Origin: Bacteriovoracaceae bacterium
Lineage (GTDB): Bacteria; Bdellovibrionota; Bacteriovoracia; Bacteriovoracales; Bacteriovoracaceae
Assembly (NCBI GenBank): GCA_013141065.1
Contig: JABFRR010000008.1
Location: 1-64,000, forward strand
DNA: 64,000 nt
Direction of reading: 5' to 3'
The position numbers were made by a program, and so were the translations under genes. Shown here piece by piece: positions 8,056 to 16,275 of the stretch (positions within the stretch are counted from its first letter, which is position 1; every line of letters begins with the position of its first letter). A model generated the notes under the pieces. It worked only from the letters and a program-made list of their open reading frames with translations. It did no database searches and was not told the DNA's origin.

Positions 8056-9553
8056 ATCCAAGCTCCTTCAAATACTTCTTCATTTCCCCCTGAACAGTCA
8101 CAAGTTCTGCTTCGAGTTTATTGATCTCAAGTTGAACGGCTTTAATATCAATCTCAGCCTCTTCTTCAAAGGTATCAACGTAGCGAGGGATGTTTAGGTT
8201 GAAGTCGTTCTCTTGGATCTCTTTTACACTCGCTTTCTTAGCGTATTTATCAACATTCTCACGCTTTTTATAAGTCGCTACGATCTTCTTTAAATCTTCC
8301 TGTCTAAGAAAATTTTGATTCTTTCCATCAAGGAACTCTCGACTAGCATCAATGAAGAAAACTGAGTCATCTTTCTTTTTCTTCTTAAAAATTAAAATGG
8401 CCGCAGGAATACCTGTTCCAAAGAATAAGTTTGCTGGAAGTCCAATTACAGCATCTAAAAGATTTTCTTCAATAAGCTGTTGTCTAATTTTTCCCTCCGC
8501 CGCTCCTCTAAAAAGAACACCATGAGGAACAACGACACCAACTCGCCCAGAGTCTTCAGTGATGGTTTCAATCATGTGAGTAATAAAAGCGAAGTCGCCT
8601 TTTGTTTTTGGAGGAAACCCTCGATGAAAACGATTATAGGGATCTGCTTGAACATCTTCATATCCCCACTTCTCAAGAGAGAAAGGAGGATTTGCAACGA
8701 CCACTTCAAACTTCATCGTGCTCTTCTTTTCTGTCAGTTTGGGATCTCTAATTGTATCGCCCCACTCAATGCGAGCGTTATCTACTCCATGAAGGAACAT
8801 GTTCATCTTTGCAAGAGCGAAGGTTTGTCCATTGACCTCTTGTCCATAGAGATAAAAATCGTTCACGCCCTTACCAAGAAGCTGGTTAGCACACTTGATA
8901 AGAAGAGATCCAGAACCACAGGCAGGATCACAAATACGATCACCCTTTTTAGGAGCAACGAGTTCAGCAATAAGTTCTGAAACTTCAGCAGGAGTATAGA
9001 ACTCTCCAGCTTTCTGACCACCACTGGCCGCAAATTTACCAATGAGGTATTCGTAGGCGTTACCAATGACATCAAGGTTTCCAATTCTACTTGGGCGAAG
9101 ATTTAGTTTAGGATCGTTGAAATCCCCAAGAAGATTTTTAAGTCTCCCATTTCTGTCTTTGGTCTGCCCAAGCATGGACTCAGAGTTAAAGTCAATGTTT
9201 CTAAAAACGCCACTGAGTTTTTCTTTGTTAGCATCTTCAATTTTTTCCATGGCGATGTTGATGAGTTCACCAATGTTTGACTCCTCTCTTTGCTTATAGA
9301 GGTCACGAAAGTGGCACTTCTTCGGGAGAATGAATCTTTCTTTTAGAATACGACGGTCGATACGTTCCTTGTCACCTTTATATTCTTTTTCATATTCTTC
9401 ATATTTTTCTTCCCAAGAATCGGAAATGTATTTCAAGAAAAGCATGGGGAGAATGTAGTTCATGTAACTGGCAGAGTTTAAAATTCCTCTAAAGGTGTCA
9501 CAGGCCTTCCAAAGGATTCCATTAATTTCGTCTTGTGATACTTTGTCGTTCAT
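8048..9553 (-). CDS. hsdM: Type I restriction-modification methyltransferase subunit (HsdM)
   Basis: This is the N6-adenine methyltransferase of the type I complex, using S-adenosylmethionine. It shows an N-terminal HsdM helical domain (about 10-150), the SAM-binding motif I DPACGSGS (209-216) and catalytic NPPF (288-291). A C-terminal coiled segment (about 465-495) would contact HsdS. The 501-aa length is normal. GAGGAG precedes the ATG by about 9 nt. It lies 12 nt downstream of the half-hsdS gene and overlaps the DUF1016 nuclease gene. No damage is seen. Confidence 0.96.
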   Translation of the reverse strand: MNDKVSQDEINGILWKACDTFRGILNSASYMNYILPMLFLKYISDSWEEKYEEYEKEYKGDKERIDRRILKERFILPKKCHFRDLYKQREESNIGELINIAMEKIEDANKEKLSGVFRNIDFNSESMLGQTKDRNGRLKNLLGDFNDPKLNLRPSRIGNLDVIGNAYEYLIGKFAASGGQKAGEFYTPAEVSELIAELVAPKKGDRICDPACGSGSLLIKCANQLLGKGVNDFYLYGQEVNGQTFALAKMNMFLHGVDNARIEWGDTIRDPKLTEKKSTMKFEVVVANPPFSLEKWGYEDVQADPYNRFHRGFPPKTKGDFAFITHMIETITEDSGRVGVVVPHGVLFRGAAEGKIRQQLIEENLLDAVIGLPANLFFGTGIPAAILIFKKKKKDDSVFFIDASREFLDGKNQNFLRQEDLKKIVATYKKRENVDKYAKKASVKEIQENDFNLNIPRYVDTFEEEAEIDIKAVQLEINKLEAELVTVQGEMKKYLKELGYE

Positions 9554-9565
9554 ATATTTTTCTCC

Positions 9566-10147
9566 TCAATTTAAATATTTGTTAATGGCCTCATCAATGA
9601 AAGCGACACGCTTCTGACAGAGCTGATCCATGATTTCTTTTTCTTTCTTCGCAGCGGCCATGAGTTTTATAAAATTATCCTGCACCGATAACGGCGGTAC
9701 AATGATGTCCATCTCCAAAAGAACAGTTTTAGGGATGTTAAGGATTGAACTTCCCATAGCGTTTTTCTTAAAGAACTTTCCACCATGAGCATCAGAGTTG
9801 ATAAACCAATTTAGGTATTCAGTCCGTATGAGTTCCTGGTTCACCGTCAGGATATAAAAGGTCGGGGCAACGATCAAATTAGGCAGATCGAGGTTCACCA
9901 CAACACTATAAGGGAGCGACTCCCTGAAAACCCTTGGAACAAAAAGGAGATCCCCTCTTTTAACGAGTTTTGGAACGCCTTTGCCTTTGATATTGGTTCG
10001 GTACAGTGAAGATTTCTTAACCCCTAATAGACTATCCACATCCTTAATCTGGATGATATAGTAGTCGCCATTAGCGGTGTTCTCTATCTTGTCCCGTATA
10101 GACTGGCCCGCATGAATTTGTGTAAGTTCGCCTAGTTTGACGATCAT
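9566..10147 (-). CDS. Single-domain HsdS-like protein (half specificity subunit)
   Basis: The protein has 193 aa, half the size of HsdS. It contains one target-recognition domain (KLGELTQIHAGQSIRD at the start; ILNIPKTVLLEMDIIVPPLSVQDNFIKLM near 140-165) followed by one conserved helix (about 165-190). It is the first gene of the R-M operon, with GAGGG 5 nt before the ATG and a strong promoter just upstream. A complete two-domain hsdS also exists in the operon. This protein could form a homodimeric alternative specificity subunit, or regulate or replace HsdS. It is not a truncated remnant, because it has its own RBS, a clean start and a clean end. Confidence 0.85.
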   Translation of the reverse strand: MIVKLGELTQIHAGQSIRDKIENTANGDYYIIQIKDVDSLLGVKKSSLYRTNIKGKGVPKLVKRGDLLFVPRVFRESLPYSVVVNLDLPNLIVAPTFYILTVNQELIRTEYLNWFINSDAHGGKFFKKNAMGSSILNIPKTVLLEMDIIVPPLSVQDNFIKLMAAAKKEKEIMDQLCQKRVAFIDEAINKYLN

Positions 10148-10165
10148 AAAAACCCTCTTGCATTT

Positions 10166-10194
10166 ATTATATTACTGTATTAATCTCAAGTCAA
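10166..10194 (-). promoter_or_regulatory. Sigma70-type promoter of the R-M operon
   Basis: On the minus strand there is TTGACT (10194-10189), a 17-bp spacer and TATAAT (10171-10166), 18 bp before the half-hsdS ATG. ACTGT (10174-10178) and ACAGT (10194-10198) form an inverted pair around the -10/-35 region and could be an operator. Confidence 0.8.
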
Positions 10195-10256
10195 CAGTTA
10201 TTCAATTACTGCGTTTTAAAAACTAGGTTATAAGACTTTATTAAGCCAGGTAAAAA

Positions 10257-12413
10257 ATGAAACTAAAGGCACTAAAAATTCAGAATTTCAGACGACTCAA
10301 AGATGTTTTAATTGAAATAGATGAAGACACATCTATTTTTGTTGGAGCAAACAACAGTGGTAAAACCTCTGCTGCCCAGATCTTGCAGTTGTTTCTTGGT
10401 GAGTCGAAAGAGAGATTTTCTGTCTATGAGTTTAACATGGAAACTTGGGCAGATCTCAGTAACGATAAAATTTTTGATCCTGACCACGCATTACTCGGTG
10501 ATGTTAAATTTCCTAAAATAACTTTGGACTTATGGTTTGATGTCGAACAAAAAGATTTGTATCGAGTGATTGATATACTACCCAAGTTGGAATGGAACAA
10601 TGTTCCAGTAGGAATTAGACTTGAATATGCCGCCAAAGACCCTCTAAAACTTGCCCAAAACTTTAGCGAAGTCTTTAAAAAAGCGAAGGCGGATAGCGAG
10701 CTTCATCCTGACTACCAAGCATGGCCCAAATCGTTGTTTGAATATCTATTAAAAACACTGAGAGATGAATTTGAAATAAAATACTACACTTTGGATTTCG
10801 CTAAGTTTGATAATTCTTACAAACAAGAAAACGACTATCTCCCTACTCCTCTTGGAGACTCACAAAACACTGGCCCGAAAATTATAAAATCTATCCTTCG
10901 AGTTGATTTCCTGAATGCCCAAAGACATCTTTCTGACTTAAACACCTCAAGTGGTGCAGAAAATCTGTCAAAAAGGTTTAATCGCTTCTACTCAAGAAAC
11001 TTGCAAAAGAAAGACGAAGACATTGAGGCCATTAAAACATTGGCAAACTCTGAAGCCGAATTAACAAAACATTTCACAAAAGTTTTTGATGCGACTTTAA
11101 AAAGCATAAATACGTTAGGGTATCCAGGCTTCAGTGATCCACAGTTAATGATAAAGGCCGTCTTGAATACTGAAAGCATCATGTCTCAAAACGCAAATCT
11201 GTACTACTCGATAGATGGAGCTGCTTCGGAATTGCCTGATAAATACAACGGTCTGGGCTTTAAAAATTTAATTTTTATGATCCTTGAGCTTCTAGACTTT
11301 CACTCGAAATGGATTCAAGAAGATACTCCATGCCCTCTGCACATAATTGTCATAGAGGAACCAGAAGCACACTTACATTCACAACTTCAACAAGTCTTTA
11401 CCAGAAAAGTATTTGAGATAATAAGTGAGAACACTCCACAGGAACTTAACCTAAACAATCAAATTATAATCACAACACACTCGCCACATATAATTTATGA
11501 AAGTGGGTTCACGCCGATTAGATATTTTAGACGTTCCCTTGAATCTGGACGACTCCCCACTAGTGAAGTCTTAAATCTTTCAACTTTTTTAAAAGAAAAA
11601 GATAATGCTTCAACAGAAGAGAAAAAAGAATTTTTGACAACTAAAAACTTTCTCCAACAATACATGAAACTCACTCACTGTGACTTGTTTTTTGCTGATG
11701 CAGTGATTCTTGTTGAAGGAAATGTTGAGAGACTCTTGTTGCCCCTTATGATTGAAAAATCAGCCCCAAAACTCAAAACAAAATATCTAAGCATATTAGA
11801 AGTCGGTGGGGCCTTTGCTTTTAAATTCAAAGAACTAATTGAATTCCTTGGTAGTACCACACTCATTGTTACAGACTTAGATAGTGTGAAAGGGAAAAAG
11901 ACATGCATGACCAGCGACGTTGAGGCGAAAACGTCAAACAGTACATTAAAAAAGTGGCTTCCAAAGCATGAAAAAGTCAGCGACCTACTAGGTGCCACTC
12001 CAGAAAGTAAAATCCAAAAAAGAAATAATTCAGAAGAAAATCTTGTTGCCGTTGCCTATCAGACACAGACGAGCGTCAATTTTAACAATGAAACATTAAC
12101 ACTAGCAGGTCGAACGTTAGAAGAGTCTTTCGCACTTGAGAACCTAGCATGGTGCCAGAAAGAAGAGAACCAAGACCTCGATCTTAATGTCGAGACAGAA
12201 GGAAAAAACCTAAGTGAAATCGCTAAAAAAATCTTTGAAGTTACAAGCGACAAAAGCTTCAAAAAAACTCAATTTGCTTTAGAGCTAATGGGGAAAAATG
12301 TTAGGGAGTGGGTAGTTCCTAATTATATTCAAACAGGTTTAATTTGGCTTGAAAGCGAACTAACAAGAACCAATGCAAATACTGAGGCTCCTAACAGCAC
12401 GGGCAATGCATGA
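10257..12413 (+). CDS. Gabija-like GajA: OLD-family ATPase/TOPRIM endonuclease
   Basis: The 718-aa protein has an N-terminal ABC-type ATPase and a C-terminal TOPRIM nuclease. Walker A is GANNSGKTS (30-38), Walker B is IIVIEEPEAH (363-372) and an H-loop TTHSPH follows. The TOPRIM shows ILVEGN (Glu487) and TDLDS (Asp540/Asp542). Pairing with a downstream UvrD-like helicase defines the class 2 OLD/Gabija arrangement, in which the nuclease is licensed by nucleotide depletion in known systems. The ATGA overlap with the helicase gene supports co-translation. It is longer than the roughly 580-aa Bacillus GajA. It is transcribed divergently from the R-M operon. The family is firm; Gabija function is inferred. 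Confidence 0.88.
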   Translation: MKLKALKIQNFRRLKDVLIEIDEDTSIFVGANNSGKTSAAQILQLFLGESKERFSVYEFNMETWADLSNDKIFDPDHALLGDVKFPKITLDLWFDVEQKDLYRVIDILPKLEWNNVPVGIRLEYAAKDPLKLAQNFSEVFKKAKADSELHPDYQAWPKSLFEYLLKTLRDEFEIKYYTLDFAKFDNSYKQENDYLPTPLGDSQNTGPKIIKSILRVDFLNAQRHLSDLNTSSGAENLSKRFNRFYSRNLQKKDEDIEAIKTLANSEAELTKHFTKVFDATLKSINTLGYPGFSDPQLMIKAVLNTESIMSQNANLYYSIDGAASELPDKYNGLGFKNLIFMILELLDFHSKWIQEDTPCPLHIIVIEEPEAHLHSQLQQVFTRKVFEIISENTPQELNLNNQIIITTHSPHIIYESGFTPIRYFRRSLESGRLPTSEVLNLSTFLKEKDNASTEEKKEFLTTKNFLQQYMKLTHCDLFFADAVILVEGNVERLLLPLMIEKSAPKLKTKYLSILEVGGAFAFKFKELIEFLGSTTLIVTDLDSVKGKKTCMTSDVEAKTSNSTLKKWLPKHEKVSDLLGATPESKIQKRNNSEENLVAVAYQTQTSVNFNNETLTLAGRTLEESFALENLAWCQKEENQDLDLNVETEGKNLSEIAKKIFEVTSDKSFKKTQFALELMGKNVREWVVPNYIQTGLIWLESELTRTNANTEAPNSTGNA

Positions 12414-14287
12414 CTTCAAGAATAAATAAACCTGACACCGCTACGGATGTATATCTTAAAATTTTTCTCGACGAGATGAAAAGTTTTACAATGATTGCTG
12501 GGGCTGGCTCTGGAAAAACAACTTCTCTTGTCAAATCACTAACACACATTAAAACAACAAAGGGTGCACTCCTACAAAAACGAGGGCAACGAGTAGCGTG
12601 TATAACGTATACAACAATTGCAGAACAAGAAATCTGGCATGACGTGGGCCACGATCCACTTTTTCATGTTTCAACAATTCATAGTTTTCTGTGGTCACTC
12701 GTTAAGTCTTTTCAGACAGACATCAAAATCTGGGTAAAACTCAGAATCGAAGAAAAATTAACAAAGCTCAGAACTGATGCCGCAAACTTTGGCCCACGTG
12801 TACAGGCAAAAACAAGATCTAAAAACAGTGAAGATATTGAACGATATACAAGTGAATTAGCATTTATAGATGCTGTCTCTCATTTCAATTACGAAACGGG
12901 CAGCAAGTATTCTAAAGGCATTCTCGGCCACGATGATATTGTGAAGATGGTGCCGACAATAATTAGTAACAATTCAACCTTCAAAAAGATTATCGCTCAA
13001 AAATATCCTTATATTTTCATTGATGAGAGTCAAGATACGTTGGAAGAAGTAGTCAGTGCATTTAAATCTGTGCAGGCCCAAGAAGGTGAAAAATTTTGTT
13101 TAGGTTTCTATGGCGATCCCATGCAAAAAATCTATGCCACAGGTATAGGCTCAATAACAATTCCAGAAGACTGGAAAACATTACAAAAGCCTGAAAATTT
13201 CAGATGCCCCAAAAATGTCCTTACGGTAATCAACAATATACGCAAGCAAGGTGATAGACTTGAACAAACGGGTAGAGAAAATCATCCAAACGGTTTAGGT
13301 AGTTCATACTTTTTTATCTTCCCACAAGATGATCAGAGGGATGAAAACATTCTCAAAGCAAGAAATTTTATAGCGAGAAAAAACAGTGATCCTCTCTGGA
13401 CGACTAACACAAAAGAAACTGATCTTAGAATTTTAGTTATTGTTCATCGAATGGCAGCCAACAGGTTAGGTTTTTCTGAATTATATTCTGCCTTTATTGA
13501 CCACGCACCAGAGTCCCTAAAATTAAGCTTCAATGATGGAACAGCTTGGCCTCTTCGCCCTTTTGTAAATGTTATACTTCCTTTGATCAATCTTTTTAAA
13601 TCTAATACCCATTGTGAGATTTTAAAATTATTAAGGGTACACTCTCCGCTACTAAAAAAAGAAAATCTCGACGCAAGTACGGCCGATATTAACACTCGTC
13701 TAAGCAATCTTCAGGAAAGCCTCAGAAATATGACGACCATGTTTAATGACGGTAGCACTTCAACCATGAAAGAAGTCTTGTCTTTTGCAACAACAGCTCA
13801 ACTTCTTACTCTCGACGATACTTACTTGGAGTATCTTAATGGGGTAGTCGTCCAAGATCCAAACAATGAAGATGATCTTGTTGAATTTTTTAATTTATTT
13901 TTTAAATGTCCTGCAACTCAGCTCTATGGTCATCAAAAATATTTTTCTGATGAATCACCCTACTCAACTCAACAAGGAATCAAAGGGGCAGAGTTTCAAC
14001 GAGTCATTGTTATTCTGGATGATGAAGAAGGTCGTCATATCCAATTTTCTTACGAAAAGTTACTTGGGTTAAAAGCAGCCTCAACTACAGATCAACAAAA
14101 CATTAGAGATAATAAAGACAGTGTTTTTGATAGGACGAGAAGGCTCTTTTATGTCTGCTGCTCTAGGGCCGTTCGTGATCTTGCAGTGGTATTATTCACC
14201 AACAGTGTTCCAGAGGCCACCAGTGCTATAAAAGCCTTAAGGATTATTGATGACGCCAGTGTTATCACACTTGATAACTTGCAATAG
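12410..14287 (+). CDS. Gabija-like GajB: UvrD/Rep-type helicase
   Basis: The 625-aa SF1 helicase-like ATPase shows Walker A GAGSGKTTS (31-39), motif II IDESQDT (204-210), motif III-like GFYGDPMQ, a motif V-like GIKGAEFQRVIVI and motif VI RRLFYVCCSRA near 577-590. The start overlaps the OLD nuclease stop by ATGA. It is longer than the roughly 490-aa Bacillus GajB. In Gabija the helicase partner senses DNA ends and activates the nuclease complex; that role is inferred here from the pairing. No frame disruption is seen. Confidence 0.88.
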   Translation: MTSRINKPDTATDVYLKIFLDEMKSFTMIAGAGSGKTTSLVKSLTHIKTTKGALLQKRGQRVACITYTTIAEQEIWHDVGHDPLFHVSTIHSFLWSLVKSFQTDIKIWVKLRIEEKLTKLRTDAANFGPRVQAKTRSKNSEDIERYTSELAFIDAVSHFNYETGSKYSKGILGHDDIVKMVPTIISNNSTFKKIIAQKYPYIFIDESQDTLEEVVSAFKSVQAQEGEKFCLGFYGDPMQKIYATGIGSITIPEDWKTLQKPENFRCPKNVLTVINNIRKQGDRLEQTGRENHPNGLGSSYFFIFPQDDQRDENILKARNFIARKNSDPLWTTNTKETDLRILVIVHRMAANRLGFSELYSAFIDHAPESLKLSFNDGTAWPLRPFVNVILPLINLFKSNTHCEILKLLRVHSPLLKKENLDASTADINTRLSNLQESLRNMTTMFNDGSTSTMKEVLSFATTAQLLTLDDTYLEYLNGVVVQDPNNEDDLVEFFNLFFKCPATQLYGHQKYFSDESPYSTQQGIKGAEFQRVIVILDDEEGRHIQFSYEKLLGLKAASTTDQQNIRDNKDSVFDRTRRLFYVCCSRAVRDLAVVLFTNSVPEATSAIKALRIIDDASVITLDNLQ

Positions 14288-14329
14288 ACCAGAGGAGGTT
14301 TCATTTCTCAACTTTCTATCAATGGATTA

Positions 14330-14599
14330 TTAAGTCTTATAGGAAAGATCCCTATAGATCGCACCAAATATCTCGCAAAAGCCCCTAATGCTTTCCTCGG
14401 ATAGTTCACCGACAACAGTGCTAACAAATTTTTGCTTAGTCTTGAGCCTCTTCTTCTTCTGGCGATACGTCTTTTTCTTATGCACGGATACGCATTGTCT
14501 GCACCAAGACTCCAGAAGGTCTTTTTTCCCACTATTTGCCCCAAAATCAGCAAGGGCCTTCGCTGTTTTACATTTGGTGCATTGCTTACTCTGTTCCAT
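14330..14599 (-). CDS. Small zinc-ribbon-like protein (89 aa), function unknown
   Basis: Two CxxC pairs lie near the N-terminus (CTKCKTAKALADFG and WCRQCVSVH, about residues 7-36), followed by a Lys/Arg-rich stretch (about 37-55). This fits a small Zn-binding, possibly nucleic-acid-binding protein. I chose the ATG at 14599, which has GGAGG five bases upstream; a longer frame to 14656 would begin inside the palindromes. It converges with the helicase gene. The upstream 14616-14669 palindromes are candidate operators. I do not recognise the family. Confidence 0.65.
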   Translation of the reverse strand: MEQSKQCTKCKTAKALADFGANSGKKDLLESWCRQCVSVHKKKTYRQKKKRLKTKQKFVSTVVGELSEESIRGFCEIFGAIYRDLSYKT

Positions 14600-14615
14600 C
14601 TTGCCTCCTACGATC

Positions 14616-14669
14616 TGTTCTCGGTTTTCCGAGAACACGACCGAGAACAAACCCAAAATGTTCTCGGTC
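14616..14669. repeat. Two nested inverted repeats upstream of the zinc-ribbon gene
   Basis: TGTTCTCGG/CCGAGAACA (14616-14624 and 14629-14637, TTTT loop) is followed by GACCGAGAACA/TGTTCTCGGTC (14639-14649 and 14659-14669, 9-nt loop). The same 9-mer therefore appears four times in alternating orientation. This fits an operator for a dimeric or tetrameric regulator, possibly the adjacent zinc protein itself. Confidence 0.75.
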
Positions 14670-14765
14670 TTCCAGGGCCTCTTTAGGCTGCCTTTAACTC
14701 CTTAATTTTGTTAAGATTGAAATGAGGGTGTTGAAGGAAAAAAGTTCGATATAAAAATCGGTTAG

Positions 14766-14879
14766 CACCCCATATTTTTCGTATCACATTTATGCAAGTG
14801 AAAACCTTCGCAAGAAGTCGATCATATTAAAGCCCTGGGTTAACCTTCTGGGTTTTTTTTTTGTCTAAATTCCAACCTA
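14766..14879 (+). repeat. R2 repeat, copy A (structured, with terminator)
   Basis: The shared order is CACCCCAT..TTTTCGT, then AGTGA.AACCTTCGCAAG (hairpin CTTC-GCAA-GAAG, a GNRA tetraloop), then GTCGATCATATTAA and a terminator stem AGCCC/GGGTT with a 10-T run. Other copies are at 15287, 18369, 19471 and 21609. It may be a small RNA 3' end or a mobile terminator module; no ORF is shared between copies. The promoter is not evident. Confidence 0.7.
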
Positions 14880-14952
14880 CATTTGTTATCTAAAAAATAT
14901 ACTCATTTCAAATTAGAAATTTCTCTAAGTTTAAAAATGGAACTTGATTCAA

Positions 14953-15033
14953 TAAAAAACCCCTCGTGATAAGAGGGGTTTTAAGGTTTTGAAAATCTCC
15001 CAAAAGGTCTAACAAACCTGAAACTTGGGGGGT
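14953..15033 (-). ncRNA. T1 antisense RNA (predicted antitoxin of the T1 peptide)
   Basis: A predicted RNA of about 80 nt runs leftwards from the promoter at 15040-15067 to the hairpin at 14956-14982 (AAAACCCCTC/GAGGGGTTTT, followed by six T on this strand). It carries complements of three segments found again in the T1 mRNA: TTAAGGTTTTGAAAATCT (DRa, 14981), CTAACAA (DRc, 15009) and AAACTTGGGGGG (DRb, 15021). DRc sits in the loop of an AGGT/ACCT stem. It is transcribed away from the peptide gene, so pairing would be in trans. Prediction only. Confidence 0.65.
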
Positions 15034-15039
15034 GAGATC

Positions 15040-15067
15040 ATCATAGCATATTTATAAATTCAATCAA
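15040..15067 (-). promoter_or_regulatory. T1 antisense RNA promoter
   Basis: On the minus strand there is TTGATT (15067-15062), 16 bp and TATGAT (15045-15040). The same 16-bp spacing recurs in T2 and T3, while the sequence between the boxes is not conserved. Confidence 0.65.
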
Positions 15068-15113
15068 GCCGAGAGCTCCTAGGCCAATGAAGGTCTATCT
15101 TTTGGAGGCAAGG

Positions 15114-15197
15114 ATGCTTAAGGTTTTGAAAGTCTTAGAATTACTTATCCTGATTTTAAAGTTGCTAACAACAATTTTAGAATCTTTAAGGGATTGA
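15114..15197 (+). CDS. T1 Leu-rich 27-residue peptide (candidate type I toxin)
   Basis: ATG has GGAGG 5 nt upstream and a TGA stop at 15195. The peptide starts MLKVLK, has the invariant core ILILKLL and a charged C-terminus, and is mostly Leu/Ile/Val with Lys about every 7-8 residues, so it would form an amphipathic or membrane helix. Two homologues (19292, 21466) keep length, core and RBS while differing at many codon positions. The 5' leader GAGAGCTCCT (15071-15080) can pair with the GGAGG. A terminator follows directly. Similar size and design to type I toxins, but no named family is recognised. Confidence 0.7.
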   Translation: MLKVLKVLELLILILKLLTTILESLRD

Positions 15198-15202
15198 TTC
15201 TA

Positions 15203-15235
15203 AAACTTGGGGGGAGAAGAGATTCTCCCCTTTTT
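15203..15235 (+). terminator. T1 peptide mRNA terminator, containing DRb
   Basis: The stem is GGGGAGAA/TTCTCCCC (15211-15218, 15223-15230) followed by TTTTT. The 12-mer AAACTTGGGGGG at its 5' side duplicates 15021-15032, so the antisense RNA could pair with the foot of this terminator. Confidence 0.75.
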
Positions 15236-15286
15236 ATTCATGTGCAGAACATACAACTTGTGCGCGATTGTCTAGAAACACAAAAA

Positions 15287-15341
15287 CAACCCCATTTTTC
15301 GTATCTATCTATGACAGTGAAAACTTTCGCAGAAGTCGATC
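15287..15341 (+). repeat. R2 repeat, copy D (truncated)
   Basis: It matches R2 from CCCCATTTTTCGTA through CGCAGAAGTCGATCA, then diverges before the terminator. The stop codon of the convergent EEP-family gene lies inside it (15340-15342). The upstream TGTGCAGAA...GATTGTCTA (15241-15273) also resembles the sequence before copy E. Confidence 0.65.
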
Positions 15342-16275
15342 AATTAGCCACTTGAATCACAAAACCCTTATGGTCAGATCCAAAAGAATCTTTCAGTTTA
15401 AGACTAAATTTTTTATTTGATAAGACATGGTCTATAGGCAAACGAATATATGCAGGCATAAAGGATGGCCACGTTCCAGGATTAAATAATTCTTGCGAGT
15501 ACGGGGGCGAAGAAAATTCTTTATAAAAATTTTTAAATTGATTTGAAGTCGCAACCATATTTAAATCACCAACAATCATAAATGCTTGTGGACGATCGAG
15601 GTTAATCTCATTAACAATTTTTTTTAAAGTATCTTGTTGAATTTTCCAGGCATCTTTCCATAGAGGAGGTGGGAGATGTACTAAATACATTCGTAAGTTA
15701 TACTTTTCAATGTAAATTCTAACATATACCGGAATTCCAAATTTCTCGTAAATCTCATTTACTTGAAAATTTATTTTTCCCAGAATTAAAAACCCATAAT
15801 TGTCATCTCGAGGAAGAGAGAGTTTTTTTGTATATTCATTTAAATTTAAAAATCTTTCTTCTGCTGCAACAGTTGACTCCACTAATGCAACAATCTCGCT
15901 GTTGGTATTTTGAATTGCTAAAGGCAAAGCTTCTAATTTTACATTAGAAGAGTTAATATTTTGATAATATATATTGAATTTTGAATTTAAATCACTATTT
16001 ACTACCTTCACATTAGTATTATAAAAACTAAGTGCGCAAAACATACTTAAACATAATGATGCAAATATTTGAGGAAAAGCTTTCAATATTAAAAAAATAA
16101 ACATTAAGAAAAGTGATACATATAGGTAAACATGGAGGAACTGATCAAAAAGATTAAAAAACCAATGATAAACAGATACCAAAGACAATAGAACACCTAA
16201 GAGATTTAAAAACAAAATAATGTCAAAAAACTCTCTTAGTTCTTTTTTAACTTGGCTTGAGAAAAGAAAAGTCAT
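15340..16275 (-). CDS. Membrane-anchored endonuclease/exonuclease/phosphatase (EEP) family protein
   Basis: The protein has about 311 aa. Two to three membrane segments occupy the first 95 residues. A C-terminal EEP fold shows IYYQNINSSN, ALVEST, IVGDLNMV, PIDHVLSN and GSDHKGFV, matching the metal/phosphate site order of the DNase I-like superfamily, so the catalytic Asp/Asn/His set appears present. I chose the ATG at 16275, which has GGGAG 6 nt upstream; a longer start at 16290 is possible. It overlaps the ankyrin gene by 29 bp. Its last codons run into a truncated R2 repeat, so the 3' end may have been reshaped by recombination. The substrate (phosphodiester or phospholipid) cannot be told. 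Confidence 0.8.
   Translation of the reverse strand: MTFLFSSQVKKELREFFDIILFLNLLGVLLSLVSVYHWFFNLFDQFLHVYLYVSLFLMFIFLILKAFPQIFASLCLSMFCALSFYNTNVKVVNSDLNSKFNIYYQNINSSNVKLEALPLAIQNTNSEIVALVESTVAAEERFLNLNEYTKKLSLPRDDNYGFLILGKINFQVNEIYEKFGIPVYVRIYIEKYNLRMYLVHLPPPLWKDAWKIQQDTLKKIVNEINLDRPQAFMIVGDLNMVATSNQFKNFYKEFSSPPYSQELFNPGTWPSFMPAYIRLPIDHVLSNKKFSLKLKDSFGSDHKGFVIQVAN

Noticed and set aside
14308..14553. 81-residue minus-strand ORF
   Set aside because: It is a shadow of the zinc-ribbon gene, without an RBS of its own.
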